A stretch of DNA of 64,000 nt, from the NCBI GenBank assembly GCA_009787085.1, contig WRGR01000043.1:1-64000 (forward strand), read 5' to 3'. The stretch is from Actinomycetes bacterium. Lineage in GTDB: Bacteria > Actinomycetota > Coriobacteriia > Coriobacteriales > UBA8131. Both the position numbers and the translations under genes were made by a program. This document shows, piece after piece, positions 17,508-26,580 of this stretch. The stretch's first letter is position 1; each line of letters opens with the position of its first letter. The notes under the pieces were generated by a model that saw only the letters and a list, made by a program, of their open reading frames with translations, was not told the origin of the DNA and did no database searches.

Positions 17508-18743
17508 CTAACGACCCCTGCCCCTCGCGTCGGCCTGTGCTTCAGGCAACAGGGCATGCAGGTCGGAGATAGAACTGATCGTAGCCACCGCCACATCCGG
17601 ATACAGGCGGGCGATCTCGTCTTTGCTGCGCATACTGTAAACCCGACCACCACTGGATGCATAACCGCGCAACACCTCGATGTTCACCCGATTGTAGTCG
17701 CCCACCGGAAATCCGGAATCGACAGCAAAACGCGTCTTGGCGATGGCAGCTTTAGCCGCAGCCACCTTCTCCACAGTGATCGGCTGGAAGCTTCGCTCTG
17801 AGACCACCGTCAACTTCATGGCACTGGCTATGTTGTAGTCCACGTCATTTTGATGCAGGATACCAGTGGCAATACCGCAGCCGAGACGGGACAGCGAGCG
17901 GAAGAAGGGCACACCGCTGCCGGCACCAGCGGCGATGAACACCTCGGGCTGGTTTTGGTAGCAAAGCTCGAAGCTGCCCAACACTGAATCGTAAGAGGCA
18001 CCGTCGATCTCATAGAGGTTGCCGATGGTCTCGGTTTGGACGATGTCCTCTGGACGGCCTTGGGCGACTATCTGTCCGTTTTTGACCATCAACACGTTTT
18101 GACAGGAGCGCACCGCGATGTCCACGTCATGCAGAGCCAAGATCACCGTCATCTGCCGCTCAGCAGACAATCGGTTCAGAATCCGGATGACCTCGATCTT
18201 ATGGCGGATGTCTAAATGGTTGGTCGGCTCGTCCAAAATGATCAGCTTCGGTTCTTGAGCCAGGGCACGGGCAATCATCACCTTCTGGCGCTCGCCGTCG
18301 CTTAGGCTGTTGAACTGACGTTCGGATAGCCCGGCGGCACCCACAGCCTGCATCGACTCGGCGACGATGCGATGATCGTCTGAGCTTAAGCGACCGAAGA
18401 AGTTGGTGAAAGGCACTCTGCCCATCGACACCACCTCATAGACACTGGTCAGGTCCATGTGCAGCTTCTCGGTCAGCACAATGGCCATGTATTTCGCCTG
18501 TTCTGACGGCTTGATGTTCTTGATATTGGCACGGCTGATATAGACCGAGCCGCCAACCGGTGCCAAGGAGCCGGCCAGCGTTCTCAAGATCGTTGTCTTG
18601 CCAGCACCGTTCGGTCCGATCAAGCAAATGGTCTGACCCCTCAGCGCCTCGATGTTGACATTGCGAATGACAGCCTTACAGTCATAACCAACATCCAAGT
18701 TCTCAGTACGGATAACATCGGCACTTTCACACAGAGTGTTCAT
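17508..18743 (-). CDS. btuD: Corrinoid ABC importer ATPase (BtuD-like) with C-terminal extension
   Basis: A 411-residue protein. Residues about 1-255 are a FecE/BtuD-type ATPase: IGPNGAGKTTILRTLAG, signature LSDGERQKVMIARALAQ, Walker B KLIILDEPTNHLD, and switch LALHDVDIA. Residues about 256-411 form a separate domain with a glycine-rich opening FIAAGAGSGVPFFRSLSR and later GFPVGDYNRVNIEVLRGY. ATPases of similar length with such an extension occur in some cobalamin/iron-type importers, but I cannot assign a function to it. The gene overlaps btuC by four bases. It most probably powers corrinoid import with BtuC and the BtuF-like lipoprotein. Confidence 0.85.
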   Translation of the reverse strand: MNTLCESADVIRTENLDVGYDCKAVIRNVNIEALRGQTICLIGPNGAGKTTILRTLAGSLAPVGGSVYISRANIKNIKPSEQAKYMAIVLTEKLHMDLTSVYEVVSMGRVPFTNFFGRLSSDDHRIVAESMQAVGAAGLSERQFNSLSDGERQKVMIARALAQEPKLIILDEPTNHLDIRHKIEVIRILNRLSAERQMTVILALHDVDIAVRSCQNVLMVKNGQIVAQGRPEDIVQTETIGNLYEIDGASYDSVLGSFELCYQNQPEVFIAAGAGSGVPFFRSLSRLGCGIATGILHQNDVDYNIASAMKLTVVSERSFQPITVEKVAAAKAAIAKTRFAVDSGFPVGDYNRVNIEVLRGYASSGGRVYSMRSKDEIARLYPDVAVATISSISDLHALLPEAQADARGRGR

Positions 18744-19771
18744 CTGACTTCCTTTCGGGTTAACAGATAGACCACGATCGGTGCCCCGATCACTGAGGTC
18801 ACCGCCGCCAGCGGCAGTTCGGTAGGGGCAATGACGTTGCGGGCGGCAAAATCGCAGATCCCGGCCATCAGCGCCCCGCCCATCGCTGTCGCCGGTATCA
18901 GTACTCGGTTGTTGTAAGTCCTGAAAACGACTCGGCAGATATGTGGCACTGCCAAGCCGATGAAAGACACCGGCCCAGCAAAGGCCGTGACCGCAGCCGT
19001 TAGCACGCTGGCGATAAGAATCAACAAATAACGAACATGCTTGACATTGATGCCCATGCTGGCAGCATACTTATCCCCCATGGCCAAGGCGTTGAGCGGT
19101 TTGGCCAGTAAAAAGGCAAAGCCAATCATCGGGCAGATCACTGCCGCCAGCACGGCGATCTGACTCCAAGTGATGCCCGCGAAGCTGCCCATCGTCCACA
19201 TGCTGAAGATCTGCAAACGCTCCTTGTCGGCAAAGGCTGTCAGGATGCTGGTAGCGGCGCTGCAAAGATAGCCGACCATCAGGCCGACAATCAGCAGCGT
19301 GATAACGCTCTTCACTTTTCGGGCGGCAACTAACACGATGGCCATCACCGCCATCGCCCCAACAAAGGCTCCGACGAACAGCATCATCGGCGATATTTGG
19401 GCAAACCCGAAAGTGAAGCCGCCCAAAAAGAAGAGGCCGACGAACAGCGAGGCTCCCGAGGATATTCCCAGCACATAGGGCTCGACGATGGGATTGTTGA
19501 AGTAAGTCTGCAACAGCAAGCCGGCCACTGCCAAGGCTGCGCCACCGATGGCGGCAGCCAATGCCCGGGGTATCCTGATCTGCATGACGATGATAGCCTT
19601 GGTGTCATCAGAGTCCATACTGCCAGCAATAACCTTCATAACATCGGCCAAGGAGATACTGGAAGATCCGACGATGACGTTTAAGGCCATGACCACCAAG
19701 GCGCCGGCAGCCAACAGGGCAAGCCCGATAACCGTCAAAGTGACTAGTCTATTCCTTACGCCATCTACCAC
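18740..19771 (-). CDS. btuC: Corrinoid ABC importer permease (BtuC/FecCD family)
   Basis: A 343-residue polytopic membrane protein of the FecCD family with about ten hydrophobic segments. Diagnostic stretches are RIPRALAAAIGGAALAVAG, NPIVEPYVLGISSGASL, and the ATPase-contacting loop FAGPVSFIGLAVPHICR. The start is GTG at 19771, preceded by AGGAGG at good spacing. It lies 162 bases downstream of the chlI-like gene, the largest gap in the riboswitch operon; I see no promoter or terminator in that gap. Corrinoid rather than iron-siderophore specificity is inferred from the riboswitch and cbiZ. Confidence 0.85.
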   Translation of the reverse strand: MVDGVRNRLVTLTVIGLALLAAGALVVMALNVIVGSSSISLADVMKVIAGSMDSDDTKAIIVMQIRIPRALAAAIGGAALAVAGLLLQTYFNNPIVEPYVLGISSGASLFVGLFFLGGFTFGFAQISPMMLFVGAFVGAMAVMAIVLVAARKVKSVITLLIVGLMVGYLCSAATSILTAFADKERLQIFSMWTMGSFAGITWSQIAVLAAVICPMIGFAFLLAKPLNALAMGDKYAASMGINVKHVRYLLILIASVLTAAVTAFAGPVSFIGLAVPHICRVVFRTYNNRVLIPATAMGGALMAGICDFAARNVIAPTELPLAAVTSVIGAPIVVYLLTRKEVR

Positions 19772-19933
19772 TGATACTGCCTCCTGCAGCCAATACCACT
19801 CTCATCGCCTACTGCTCTCAGATCATACCCAACACCCTGCTGTCACTAACCCCTGCCAACTGTGTGCTCGCACCTAGCACCACCGCAGGGTTGCTTGTTG
19901 GCTGCGCCGTTAAAAGCGCTTTGTCACCGCTGC

Positions 19934-20956
19934 CTAAACCCCCTCGATCATCGAGATGTCAAACTCTACTTCCTCAAACGGCCGGCGGCGCATCCTGTGA
20001 GGCAACGCCAGCCTAGCCGCTTGCAGCACATCGTCTTCCCGCACTTCCGTACGACCGTCAAAAGCCGCCAGTGTCCGGGCAGTCTTCAGCATCACGATAT
20101 CTGCCCGATGGCCGTCAACGTCAAGGGCAATGGAGATCCTGGCGATTCTCGCCAGTATCTGATTGGAGTAAGTAACGCTGTCTAAAAGCTCTTCTGCGCG
20201 GGTAATGCGCTGTCGCAATTCTTGTTGTTTAGGTTGATATTCGGCAAAAAAAGCGTCTGGATCGTCCTCATAGCGCAGACGGTTCTCAATTACCGAGACG
20301 CGCTTATCGATATCCCGCTCGCCAACGACCGTCACAGACAGCCCGAAGCGGTCGATCAGCTGGGGTCGCAAGTCACCCTCTTCAGGATTCATCGTCCCGA
20401 CCAGCATGAAGCGGGCAGGATGCATGTAGGAGACACCCTCGCGCTCCACCGTGTTCACCCCCATGGCCGCCGAGTCCAGCAAAATATCGACAACATGGTC
20501 ATCGAGCAGATTAACTTCGTCAACGTAGAGGATATTGCGGTTGGCCGCCGCCAAGATACCCGGCTCGAACTTCTTCTCCCCGGTTTTGATCGCATACTCC
20601 AAGTCCAAAGTGCCGACCACCCGGTCCTCGGTGGCACTGACTGGCAGCTCTACGACTTTCATCACCGAGCTGGTGGTTTCTAGTGTCTCGCCCTGCGCCA
20701 CCCGTTCGGCGCATTCACTGCACATCTGGCTTTCATCTTGCGGATCACATCCGAAGCGGCAAGATGCCACTTGCTGCCGCTCGGGCAACAGCTCAGCCAA
20801 GGCACGCACTGCTGTGGATTTAGCCGTGCCCTTCTCGCCTCGGATCAAGACTCCCCCCAAGCCAGGGTTGATAACGTTTAAGACCAAGGCGGTCTTCATG
20901 TCATCTTGCCCGACTATGGCGGTAAAACAATACGACTTCTTCAACTGCTCTGACAT
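19934..20956 (-). CDS. ChlI/BchI-like chelatase AAA+ ATPase
   Basis: A 340-residue AAA+ ATPase of the magnesium-chelatase I-subunit family. It has Walker [17 protein letters not shown] (about residue 40), a cysteine-containing insert [15 protein letters not shown], the ChlI region [20 protein letters not shown], Walker [14 protein letters not shown] and [20 protein letters not shown]. The start is ATG 20956, preceded by GGGGAG at six bases. It is the first gene after the riboswitch and terminator. With the ChlD-like protein it would form the ATPase motor acting on the CobN-type subunits encoded about 10 kb downstream in the same operon. Confidence 0.88.
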   Translation of the reverse strand: MSEQLKKSYCFTAIVGQDDMKTALVLNVINPGLGGVLIRGEKGTAKSTAVRALAELLPERQQVASCRFGCDPQDESQMCSECAERVAQGETLETTSSVMKVVELPVSATEDRVVGTLDLEYAIKTGEKKFEPGILAAANRNILYVDEVNLLDDHVVDILLDSAAMGVNTVEREGVSYMHPARFMLVGTMNPEEGDLRPQLIDRFGLSVTVVGERDIDKRVSVIENRLRYEDDPDAFFAEYQPKQQELRQRITRAEELLDSVTYSNQILARIARISIALDVDGHRADIVMLKTARTLAAFDGRTEVREDDVLQAARLALPHRMRRRPFEEVEFDISMIEGV

Positions 20957-20973
20957 CCAATACTCCCCTAAAC

Positions 20974-21009
20974 AAAAAAACCGCACACAGCCTACATGGC
21001 TCATGCGGT
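20974..21009 (-). terminator. Intrinsic terminator between cobalamin riboswitch and chlI-like gene
   Basis: Read on the minus strand, ACCGCATGAGCC, a short loop and TGTGCGGT form a stem-loop followed by seven T residues. It sits about 115 bases after the B12 box and 18 bases before the chlI-like start, as expected for a transcription-terminating expression platform of the riboswitch. Confidence 0.8.
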
Positions 21010-21124
21010 AAAGGGGTTCATAACATCGTAAAAATCAGAGCGCCAACCCGGCTCAACTGCCCGCTGCTGTCATCAGCTATCGTTTTACGAAATGTCTATG
21101 CACTCTTGATACCGAAGAGCCTCA

Positions 21125-21330
21125 CATAAACATGCACAGCCGATGTCTTCTGACTTAAACATCACCACATCCCTTCCGCCTTCCCAAGCCGCAACGGCTC
21201 AGTGGCTGGCATATACTGCCTAGAAAGAATGCTCCGTTATCACAGCAGCGTTCCTGTGCGGGATTCTCACCCGACTTCCAACGACCCGGTTCACCACCGG
21301 TGCCGCCTTCTCGGAAATGCATCTTCAAGA
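21125..21330 (-). ncRNA. Cobalamin riboswitch
   Basis: On the minus strand the conserved order of a cobalamin aptamer is seen: GGTGGTGAACCGGG, then AAGTCGGGTGAGAATCCCGC, GCCACTG, GGGAAGGCGG, and the B12 box AAGTCAGAAGACATCGGC (21139-21156), bounded by a P1-like pairing of ATGCAT with GTGCATGT. Cobalamin riboswitches shut off corrinoid uptake and synthesis genes when cobalamin is plentiful. The terminator downstream supports transcriptional control. It governs the operon running leftward to about 1401. Edges are approximate. Confidence 0.92.
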
Positions 21331-21361
21331 AGCAATATAGCCGCTATAACTTGAAATGTCA

Positions 21362-21557
21362 AGCGGTCGTGTGGCGAACGGTCGCCACCACCGCTCGCCA
21401 CGTTACTGTTCACACTCACTCCCTCCGAACGGTAATATTGCGGGTCAAAGCCCGTATGGGACGGGTTGAAGGATCGTCATTGCGGGCTTGACCCGCAATC
21501 TTTACATTTGCATAACGATTATGACCGTCTGAACGGTAACGCCGCCACACGACCGCT
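21362..21557. repeat. MITE-like element with 15-bp perfect terminal inverted repeats
   Basis: AGCGGTCGTGTGGCG at 21362-21376 is repeated as its exact reverse complement at 21543-21557. Inside are a GAACGGTAA pair and two arms of the palindromic core (GCGGGTCAAAGCCCG near 21440, GTCATTGCGGGCTTGACC near 21478). No coding sequence is seen. It lies between the 3' end of mctB and the riboswitch, so the operon promoter lies in or beside it. Confidence 0.75.
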
Positions 21558-21569
21558 ACGCCACTGCCG

Positions 21570-22742
21570 TCACTCCTTGAAGACGGCTGCCAAGGGGTGG
21601 CTGGAATGGACGGGGGGATAGCCGCTGTCCTGGCTGCGGGCGGTGCCGTAGATCCCCGGCTGGCCACCGGAAAGCAAGGCTACCAAACCATAGCGACCGG
21701 CAGTGTCTTCGGCATCAGTGATGCAGGAGAAGCCGTTCTCCTCAGCGCTACCAGCCATAATGTCGGCAAAGTCTGCGCTTTGAGTCAAAACTACGTAGTA
21801 GTTGGCTTTCGTGAAATCGACCACCGGCCTAGCAGTTGTGGGGTCAGGCAGGCCGGTGTGATCCGAACCCAACAAACAGTACAGCCCGCCTGCCTCGCCA
21901 TGCAATTTCAGAGCCTTGTCCAACAACAAGGCATCCTGGTTGGCTGTGGCCGGCGAAGTATTGTGATCAACAGACAAGTCGATCACCCCATTAACCGCAT
22001 AGGGCACACCCAGCTTCGAGGCTTGGTTGACAAACTGTAGCTGTGCCGGACTGGAAAGATAGTCGGCAGCAGAAATCATCGTGCCGTAATCCACGGAGAT
22101 CAATAGCACACCATGGTCTGCTAATATCTTGGTCAGAGGGTACCTGCTAGCAAGGGCACCCGGGTCGGGCAAAATCACCGGTGCGGCAGCATTACCGTTG
22201 GCTTGGGGCGCAGTGCCCCCGGCAGAAGGGTTGCCGGTCGCCGTCAATTCGTATTTTGCCGTCCATTCGCTGATGAGGGCATTGGCCAAGGCCTGTTCAC
22301 CGTCTTCACCAGCCACCGCAGGCAAGACCGCTTGCAATGCGCTAAGAACATTTGCGTCGTCCAAACCGTAGTGTGGCCTGAGCAGACGCACCGTCACGGT
22401 GGATGCGCCACAATCGTTGGCCAGCCTCTCTGCATCCCCCAAGATGTCGTTATCCTCTTGGTCAGAGCCAGCCAGCAGCAAGATCACCCGTCCCTGCAAA
22501 CGGTTAGCCTGCCATTGCCCCAGAAGCAGCGCACCGATGCGCTCCTCATTCTTCAAATCGCCAGAGAGCTGATCATTCTCCTGTTTCTGCTGCTCGAACT
22601 GTACCATCAGCGAGTCCACCAAATCAGTGCCGCCACCCTTGACCAGATCAGAGCCGGTGACGGCGGCACCGAGCAAAAGCCCGATAGCCAAAGCAGCAAA
22701 AATAGCAACGATGGTCACCAAGTGATAACGAAAATTATACAT
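21570..22742 (-). CDS. MctB-like copper transporter family protein
   Basis: A 390-residue protein opening with MYNFRYHLVTIVAIFAAL, the signature start of the actinobacterial MctB family: one N-terminal membrane helix, then a coiled-coil stretch rich in Glu/Gln (about 45-75) and an extracytoplasmic domain. In mycobacteria MctB helps limit intracellular copper; in other actinobacteria the role is untested. It is somewhat longer than usual (about 300 residues). AAGGGAAC precedes the ATG. It lies at the end of the recN-steA gene cluster, as in other actinomycetes. Confidence 0.75.
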   Translation of the reverse strand: MYNFRYHLVTIVAIFAALAIGLLLGAAVTGSDLVKGGGTDLVDSLMVQFEQQKQENDQLSGDLKNEERIGALLLGQWQANRLQGRVILLLAGSDQEDNDILGDAERLANDCGASTVTVRLLRPHYGLDDANVLSALQAVLPAVAGEDGEQALANALISEWTAKYELTATGNPSAGGTAPQANGNAAAPVILPDPGALASRYPLTKILADHGVLLISVDYGTMISAADYLSSPAQLQFVNQASKLGVPYAVNGVIDLSVDHNTSPATANQDALLLDKALKLHGEAGGLYCLLGSDHTGLPDPTTARPVVDFTKANYYVVLTQSADFADIMAGSAEENGFSCITDAEDTAGRYGLVALLSGGQPGIYGTARSQDSGYPPVHSSHPLAAVFKE

Positions 22743-22801
22743 AGTTCCCTTTTTCTTCTCTTTTTACCATAGGATAGCACAGCACAAGGTCTGGGCACAT
22801 C

Positions 22802-23923
22802 CTATATTCCCAGCCAAAATCGCAGCTTCAGCCAAATCACCCGCAAGATATCACGCAACGGCGGCGAAACGGCGATAATACAGATTATCACTGCGAGAAA
22901 GGCCAACACAACAACCAATATCTGCCAAGACGGAGGCGCGGAGCGGTAGAGCTTACTCACGCCCTTGGCATCCACCAACTTGGTACCGACTTTCAGCCTC
23001 ACCAAGAAGGAAGAAGCCATGCCTGCCCGCCCCTTGTCCAGATACTCGATGAGGTTTGAATGAGTTCCGAGGGCAACTATCAGATCGGCTTTTTTTGCCC
23101 AAGCCAAAAGCAGACCGAGATCCTCGCTAGTCGCTGCCAGAGGCCAAGGTGTAGCCACAAGGCCCAAGTCCACCAAGCGTTTAGCGGATGGCATGTATCC
23201 GTCCTCATAGGCATGGGCGATCAGTTCGGCTCCGGAGCTCAATGCCTTGTCGGAAACCGAGTCCATGTCGCCGATGATAATATCTGGCTTAAAGCCCTCA
23301 TCCAACAAGGCATCAGCGCCACCATCCACGGCGATCAACACCGGTTTCACCTCGCGAATATAGGGCTTTAAGGTGTTCAGGTCTTGATGGTACTCATAGC
23401 CGCGCACCACTACCAAGGCATGGCGACCACGGATCTCAGTTTTGATCGCAGGCACCCAAGGGTCGTAGATCAGGGCGCCCTTCTGGCGGTTCAGGTACTC
23501 AATGGTATTGCTGACAAAATACTCCATCTGCTGATCAAGCTGCTTTTCGGCCTCCAGCATACGTTCTTCGACCAGCGCCGGGGTAAGCAGGGTACCCGAG
23601 GCCACCTCGATGCCCTCAGCCATCAGCCGCTCGCCCTCCAAGCTCAACTGTTGGCCTTCGTTAACGATGCCAAATGGGGATGGAACGGTCGCGTCTAGCA
23701 GCGGAATCTGCGCTGCCACGATGATCCGTGGGCCGATGTTGGGGTAACGGCCGGTGATCGAGCTACCAACGTTGACTATCGCCCTCACACCGCAGGCCAC
23801 CAAGGAGTCGGCCGACACCCGGTCGATATCGTCGTGGTCGATGACGGCGATATCGGCCGGGCCGAGGCGCTTCACCAAATCTTTGGTCTTCTTGCCAAGA
23901 CGGGCTGTACCGGTAATCGGCAT
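22802..23923 (-). CDS. steA: SteA-like protein (thiamin pyrophosphokinase-like fold, membrane anchored)
   Basis: A 373-residue protein matching the actinobacterial SteA family, which in corynebacteria acts with SteB in cell separation. Visible marks are IAVIDHDDIDRVSADSL and IVNVGSSITGRYPNIGP near the N-terminus, the nucleotide-binding-like VLIAVDGGADALLDEGF followed by DIIIGDMDSVSD, which is the thiamin-pyrophosphokinase-type motif, and a single C-terminal membrane helix ILVVVLAFLAVIICIIAV. It is three bases from the recN stop and co-directional with mctB. Confidence 0.8.
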   Translation of the reverse strand: MPITGTARLGKKTKDLVKRLGPADIAVIDHDDIDRVSADSLVACGVRAIVNVGSSITGRYPNIGPRIIVAAQIPLLDATVPSPFGIVNEGQQLSLEGERLMAEGIEVASGTLLTPALVEERMLEAEKQLDQQMEYFVSNTIEYLNRQKGALIYDPWVPAIKTEIRGRHALVVVRGYEYHQDLNTLKPYIREVKPVLIAVDGGADALLDEGFKPDIIIGDMDSVSDKALSSGAELIAHAYEDGYMPSAKRLVDLGLVATPWPLAATSEDLGLLLAWAKKADLIVALGTHSNLIEYLDKGRAGMASSFLVRLKVGTKLVDAKGVSKLYRSAPPSWQILVVVLAFLAVIICIIAVSPPLRDILRVIWLKLRFWLGI

Positions 23924-23926
23924 AGG

Positions 23927-25666
23927 CTAATGCTCCTCGAAAAGCTGGTCTTGGCCACTTTGAAGCCCTTGGGCTTCTTGGGAGCCTCGGGAGTTGCTGC
24001 CGGCGGCCTGGCCTGGGGCCTTTCGGGTACCTGCGGCACCCGTGCCGCTAGCAGCCTCGCTCAACAGTTCCCGGGCATGCTGCCGGGCAATTGCGTCTTG
24101 GGAGCCAGAAAGCATCCGGGCTATCTCCGCCACCCGTTCCTCACCATCCAGCTCGCGTATCTTGGTCTGGCTACCTGTTTCGGAGACGGTCTTCTCCACC
24201 ACGTAGTGCTTATCTGCTAAGGCAGCAATCTGTGCCAGATGAGTAACTACGATCACTTGATGGACAGTCGCCGTCTGACGGATATAGCTGGCTACTGCCC
24301 GTGCTGCCTCGCCGCCAACACCCGCATCCACCTCGTCAAAGACCAGTGTTTGGCTGCTCGCATCGACCAACGCGCTCTTCAGCGCCAGCATAACCCGGGA
24401 AATCTCGCCACCACTGGCGATCTTGGCTAGTGGCCGTGGCTTAGAACGGGGGTCAGGGCAGTATAGAAGCTCGAACCGCTGTGCCCCTTGAACGGCCCAG
24501 GCCGTACGGGGAAGCTCTGAGAGCGCCGCCTCGATATGGGTGCCGACCATGGCCAGGCCATCAAGCCTGGAGTTGAGGTTTATGGCCAAGCTCTTCGCTG
24601 CCTCACTCCTGACGGCTGTCAGCGCCGCGGCCGCCGTCGCCAACTCGGCTTCGGCCTGCTGTAAAGCTAGCTCGGCACACTGCAAGCGTTCGGGCAAGGT
24701 ATCATTGGCGCCTAACTGAGCCTCAGCATGGCTCCGGGCTGCAAACACTTCATCGATTCCCGGCCCGAACTGCTTGACCAAGCTTTCTAACTGGCCGATG
24801 CGGTCAAGGGCATGATCCAGCGCATCAGGGTCAAAGTTGACCTCTTCTTGGTAGGCACGCAGGCTTTGAGCCAGATCATCAAGATCGACTTGGGCAGCAC
24901 TAAGGCGCTCCGGCATCCCAGCCAAACGTTGGTCTATAGCCACCAGCGGCTCCAGGATGCGTGCGGCCTCGGCCAGCCGGTCGAGAACGGACCCCTCTTG
25001 GCGCAGCAGCTCCCAAGCTGCTGTCGCCCCTGTGAACAGTTCTTCGCCGCCCCGTAGCACCGGCAGGTCCGCCAACAGCCTCTGATACTCGCCTTCCTCC
25101 GGAGCAACCGCATTGATCCTTGCCAACACAAAGGTCGCCTCATCCAAGTTGCGGGCGGTAGAGGCACTCATGGAGCGTAGCCCATCAAGCTCAGCCGCCG
25201 CCATCTCGGCTTGGTGCCAAGCGGCTTGATAGCCCGAGAGGGCATCAGCAGCAGCGTTGCCGGCAAAGCGGTCAAGGTAGGCCATTTGGTCGGCTGCGGA
25301 AAGCAAGGACTGGTGCTCATGCTGGCCGAGCAAATCGAAAAGTGGGCCGGTTGTTTGGGCTAAGGCTGCCACTGTGGCCATCTCGTCATTGATGCTGCAG
25401 CGTGACCGGCCTTGACGGCTCAAACGACGGCTGATGATCAACTCTTGTCCATCGGCATCTGTCAGGCGTGCTGCAACCCGCAGCTCGTCGGCACCGTCAC
25501 GAACAGCCAAACTGTCGGCCCGCTCACCGACCAACAGCTTGATAGCACCGACCAGAGCGGTCTTGCCGGCTCCGGTCTCGCCGCTGATTGCCGTTAGCCC
25601 GGAAGCAAAGTTCAAGTTAGCATCGGCGATCAATGCGTAATCCCGCACTTGCAGCTCGTCAAGCAT
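23927..25666 (-). CDS. recN: DNA repair protein RecN
   Basis: A 579-residue SMC-like ATPase for double-strand break repair. Head segments flank a coiled-coil: Walker A AISGETGAGKTALVGAI at residue about 30, and the C-terminal signature IASGGEISRVMLALKSAL with Walker B TLVFDEVDAGVGGEAA. The ATG at 25666 (MLDELQVRDYALI) is the family-typical start and overlaps the nadK end by eight bases. The C-terminal tail (about the last 35 residues) is Gly/Ala/Gln-rich and not part of the family core. Confidence 0.93.
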   Translation of the reverse strand: MLDELQVRDYALIADANLNFASGLTAISGETGAGKTALVGAIKLLVGERADSLAVRDGADELRVAARLTDADGQELIISRRLSRQGRSRCSINDEMATVAALAQTTGPLFDLLGQHEHQSLLSAADQMAYLDRFAGNAAADALSGYQAAWHQAEMAAAELDGLRSMSASTARNLDEATFVLARINAVAPEEGEYQRLLADLPVLRGGEELFTGATAAWELLRQEGSVLDRLAEAARILEPLVAIDQRLAGMPERLSAAQVDLDDLAQSLRAYQEEVNFDPDALDHALDRIGQLESLVKQFGPGIDEVFAARSHAEAQLGANDTLPERLQCAELALQQAEAELATAAAALTAVRSEAAKSLAINLNSRLDGLAMVGTHIEAALSELPRTAWAVQGAQRFELLYCPDPRSKPRPLAKIASGGEISRVMLALKSALVDASSQTLVFDEVDAGVGGEAARAVASYIRQTATVHQVIVVTHLAQIAALADKHYVVEKTVSETGSQTKIRELDGEERVAEIARMLSGSQDAIARQHARELLSEAASGTGAAGTRKAPGQAAGSNSRGSQEAQGLQSGQDQLFEEH

Positions 25667-26570
25667 TGGCGCCTCGGAAAAAGACCCGTGATATCTGCTC
25701 AAAGAAGTCATAGTCCCCATAGCGCAGAATGTTCAACCCGGCTTGGCTGGGGCGCACCCTTACCTCCACCAGCTCCGGCACTCCCGGGTGTGGTGGCCGG
25801 TCGCCGTCTGGGCCAGGCTCGTCTCCCTCCCAAGGTTTCCAAAGCACCTCGCCGTCCACGAACAAGACAATGCGCCTCAAACTCTCCTGATCGGGGCGCA
25901 GCACTACCAAGTCATCCGGAGCAGTGACTACCGAGCGGGAATTCAAGGTATGCGGTGAAATCGGCACAATCGTCAGGCCGCCAAAACGCGGTGTGATCAA
26001 AGGCCCGCCCGCCGACAGGGAATAGGCTGTCGATCCGGTAGCCGTTGACACCAGCATACCGTCACCACGGACATTCTCCAAAAGGCAGCCGTTGACGAAA
26101 AGATCGACACTGACGATGCGGCCGAAGTTGCCGCGCGAGAAGCCGACTTCGTTTAACGCAGTCTGCCGGTCGATGCTGCCGTCGGAGTACTGCACCTCGA
26201 CTGCGGCCAAAATACGAGTATCAATTGTGATGCGCTGTTCCAGAGCAGCCTCTAAGGCTTGGATCATACGGCTCTCGTCGGTGCTGGTCAAAAAACCGAC
26301 TAGGCCGAAGTTGATGCTCAAAAGCGGCACACCGCTAGTGCCGATCAGCCTAGCCACCCGCAGGATGGTGCCATCACCGCCAAAGCAGCAGACCAGGCCA
26401 TAGTCGTTTATTCGCTGTTGGTAGCAGAGCAGCTGCGGATCTCCCGCTAACAGCCGCTCGCTGGTTATATGGTCATAGGTGACACCTTGCTGCTCAAGCC
26501 ACGCCGCCGCCCGGTCCAATGAGGCCGAGATATTGTTTTTGCCCGAGTTTGCAATTAGAAGTACTCGCAT
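25659..26570 (-). CDS. nadK: NAD kinase
   Basis: A 303-residue ATP-NAD kinase making NADP. It has the diagnostic CCFGGDGTILRVARL (GGDG), then LLSINFGLVGFLT, TALNEVGFSRG (NE/D motif), and GDGMLVSTATGSTAYSLSAGG. The start was set at 26570, where GAGGA precedes the ATG and MRVLLIANSGK is family-like. It sits ten bases after tlyA and overlaps recN, an order common in actinobacteria and clostridia. Confidence 0.92.
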   Translation of the reverse strand: MRVLLIANSGKNNISASLDRAAAWLEQQGVTYDHITSERLLAGDPQLLCYQQRINDYGLVCCFGGDGTILRVARLIGTSGVPLLSINFGLVGFLTSTDESRMIQALEAALEQRITIDTRILAAVEVQYSDGSIDRQTALNEVGFSRGNFGRIVSVDLFVNGCLLENVRGDGMLVSTATGSTAYSLSAGGPLITPRFGGLTIVPISPHTLNSRSVVTAPDDLVVLRPDQESLRRIVLFVDGEVLWKPWEGDEPGPDGDRPPHPGVPELVEVRVRPSQAGLNILRYGDYDFFEQISRVFFRGANA

Positions 26571-26580
26571 CGTGTCCTCG

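Noticed and set aside
21415-21515. Paired GCGGGTCAAAGCCCG arms as a CRISPR repeat
   Set aside because: Only two inverted arms and no regular spacing or spacers; the same core is dispersed singly elsewhere. It is a palindromic repeat, not a CRISPR array.
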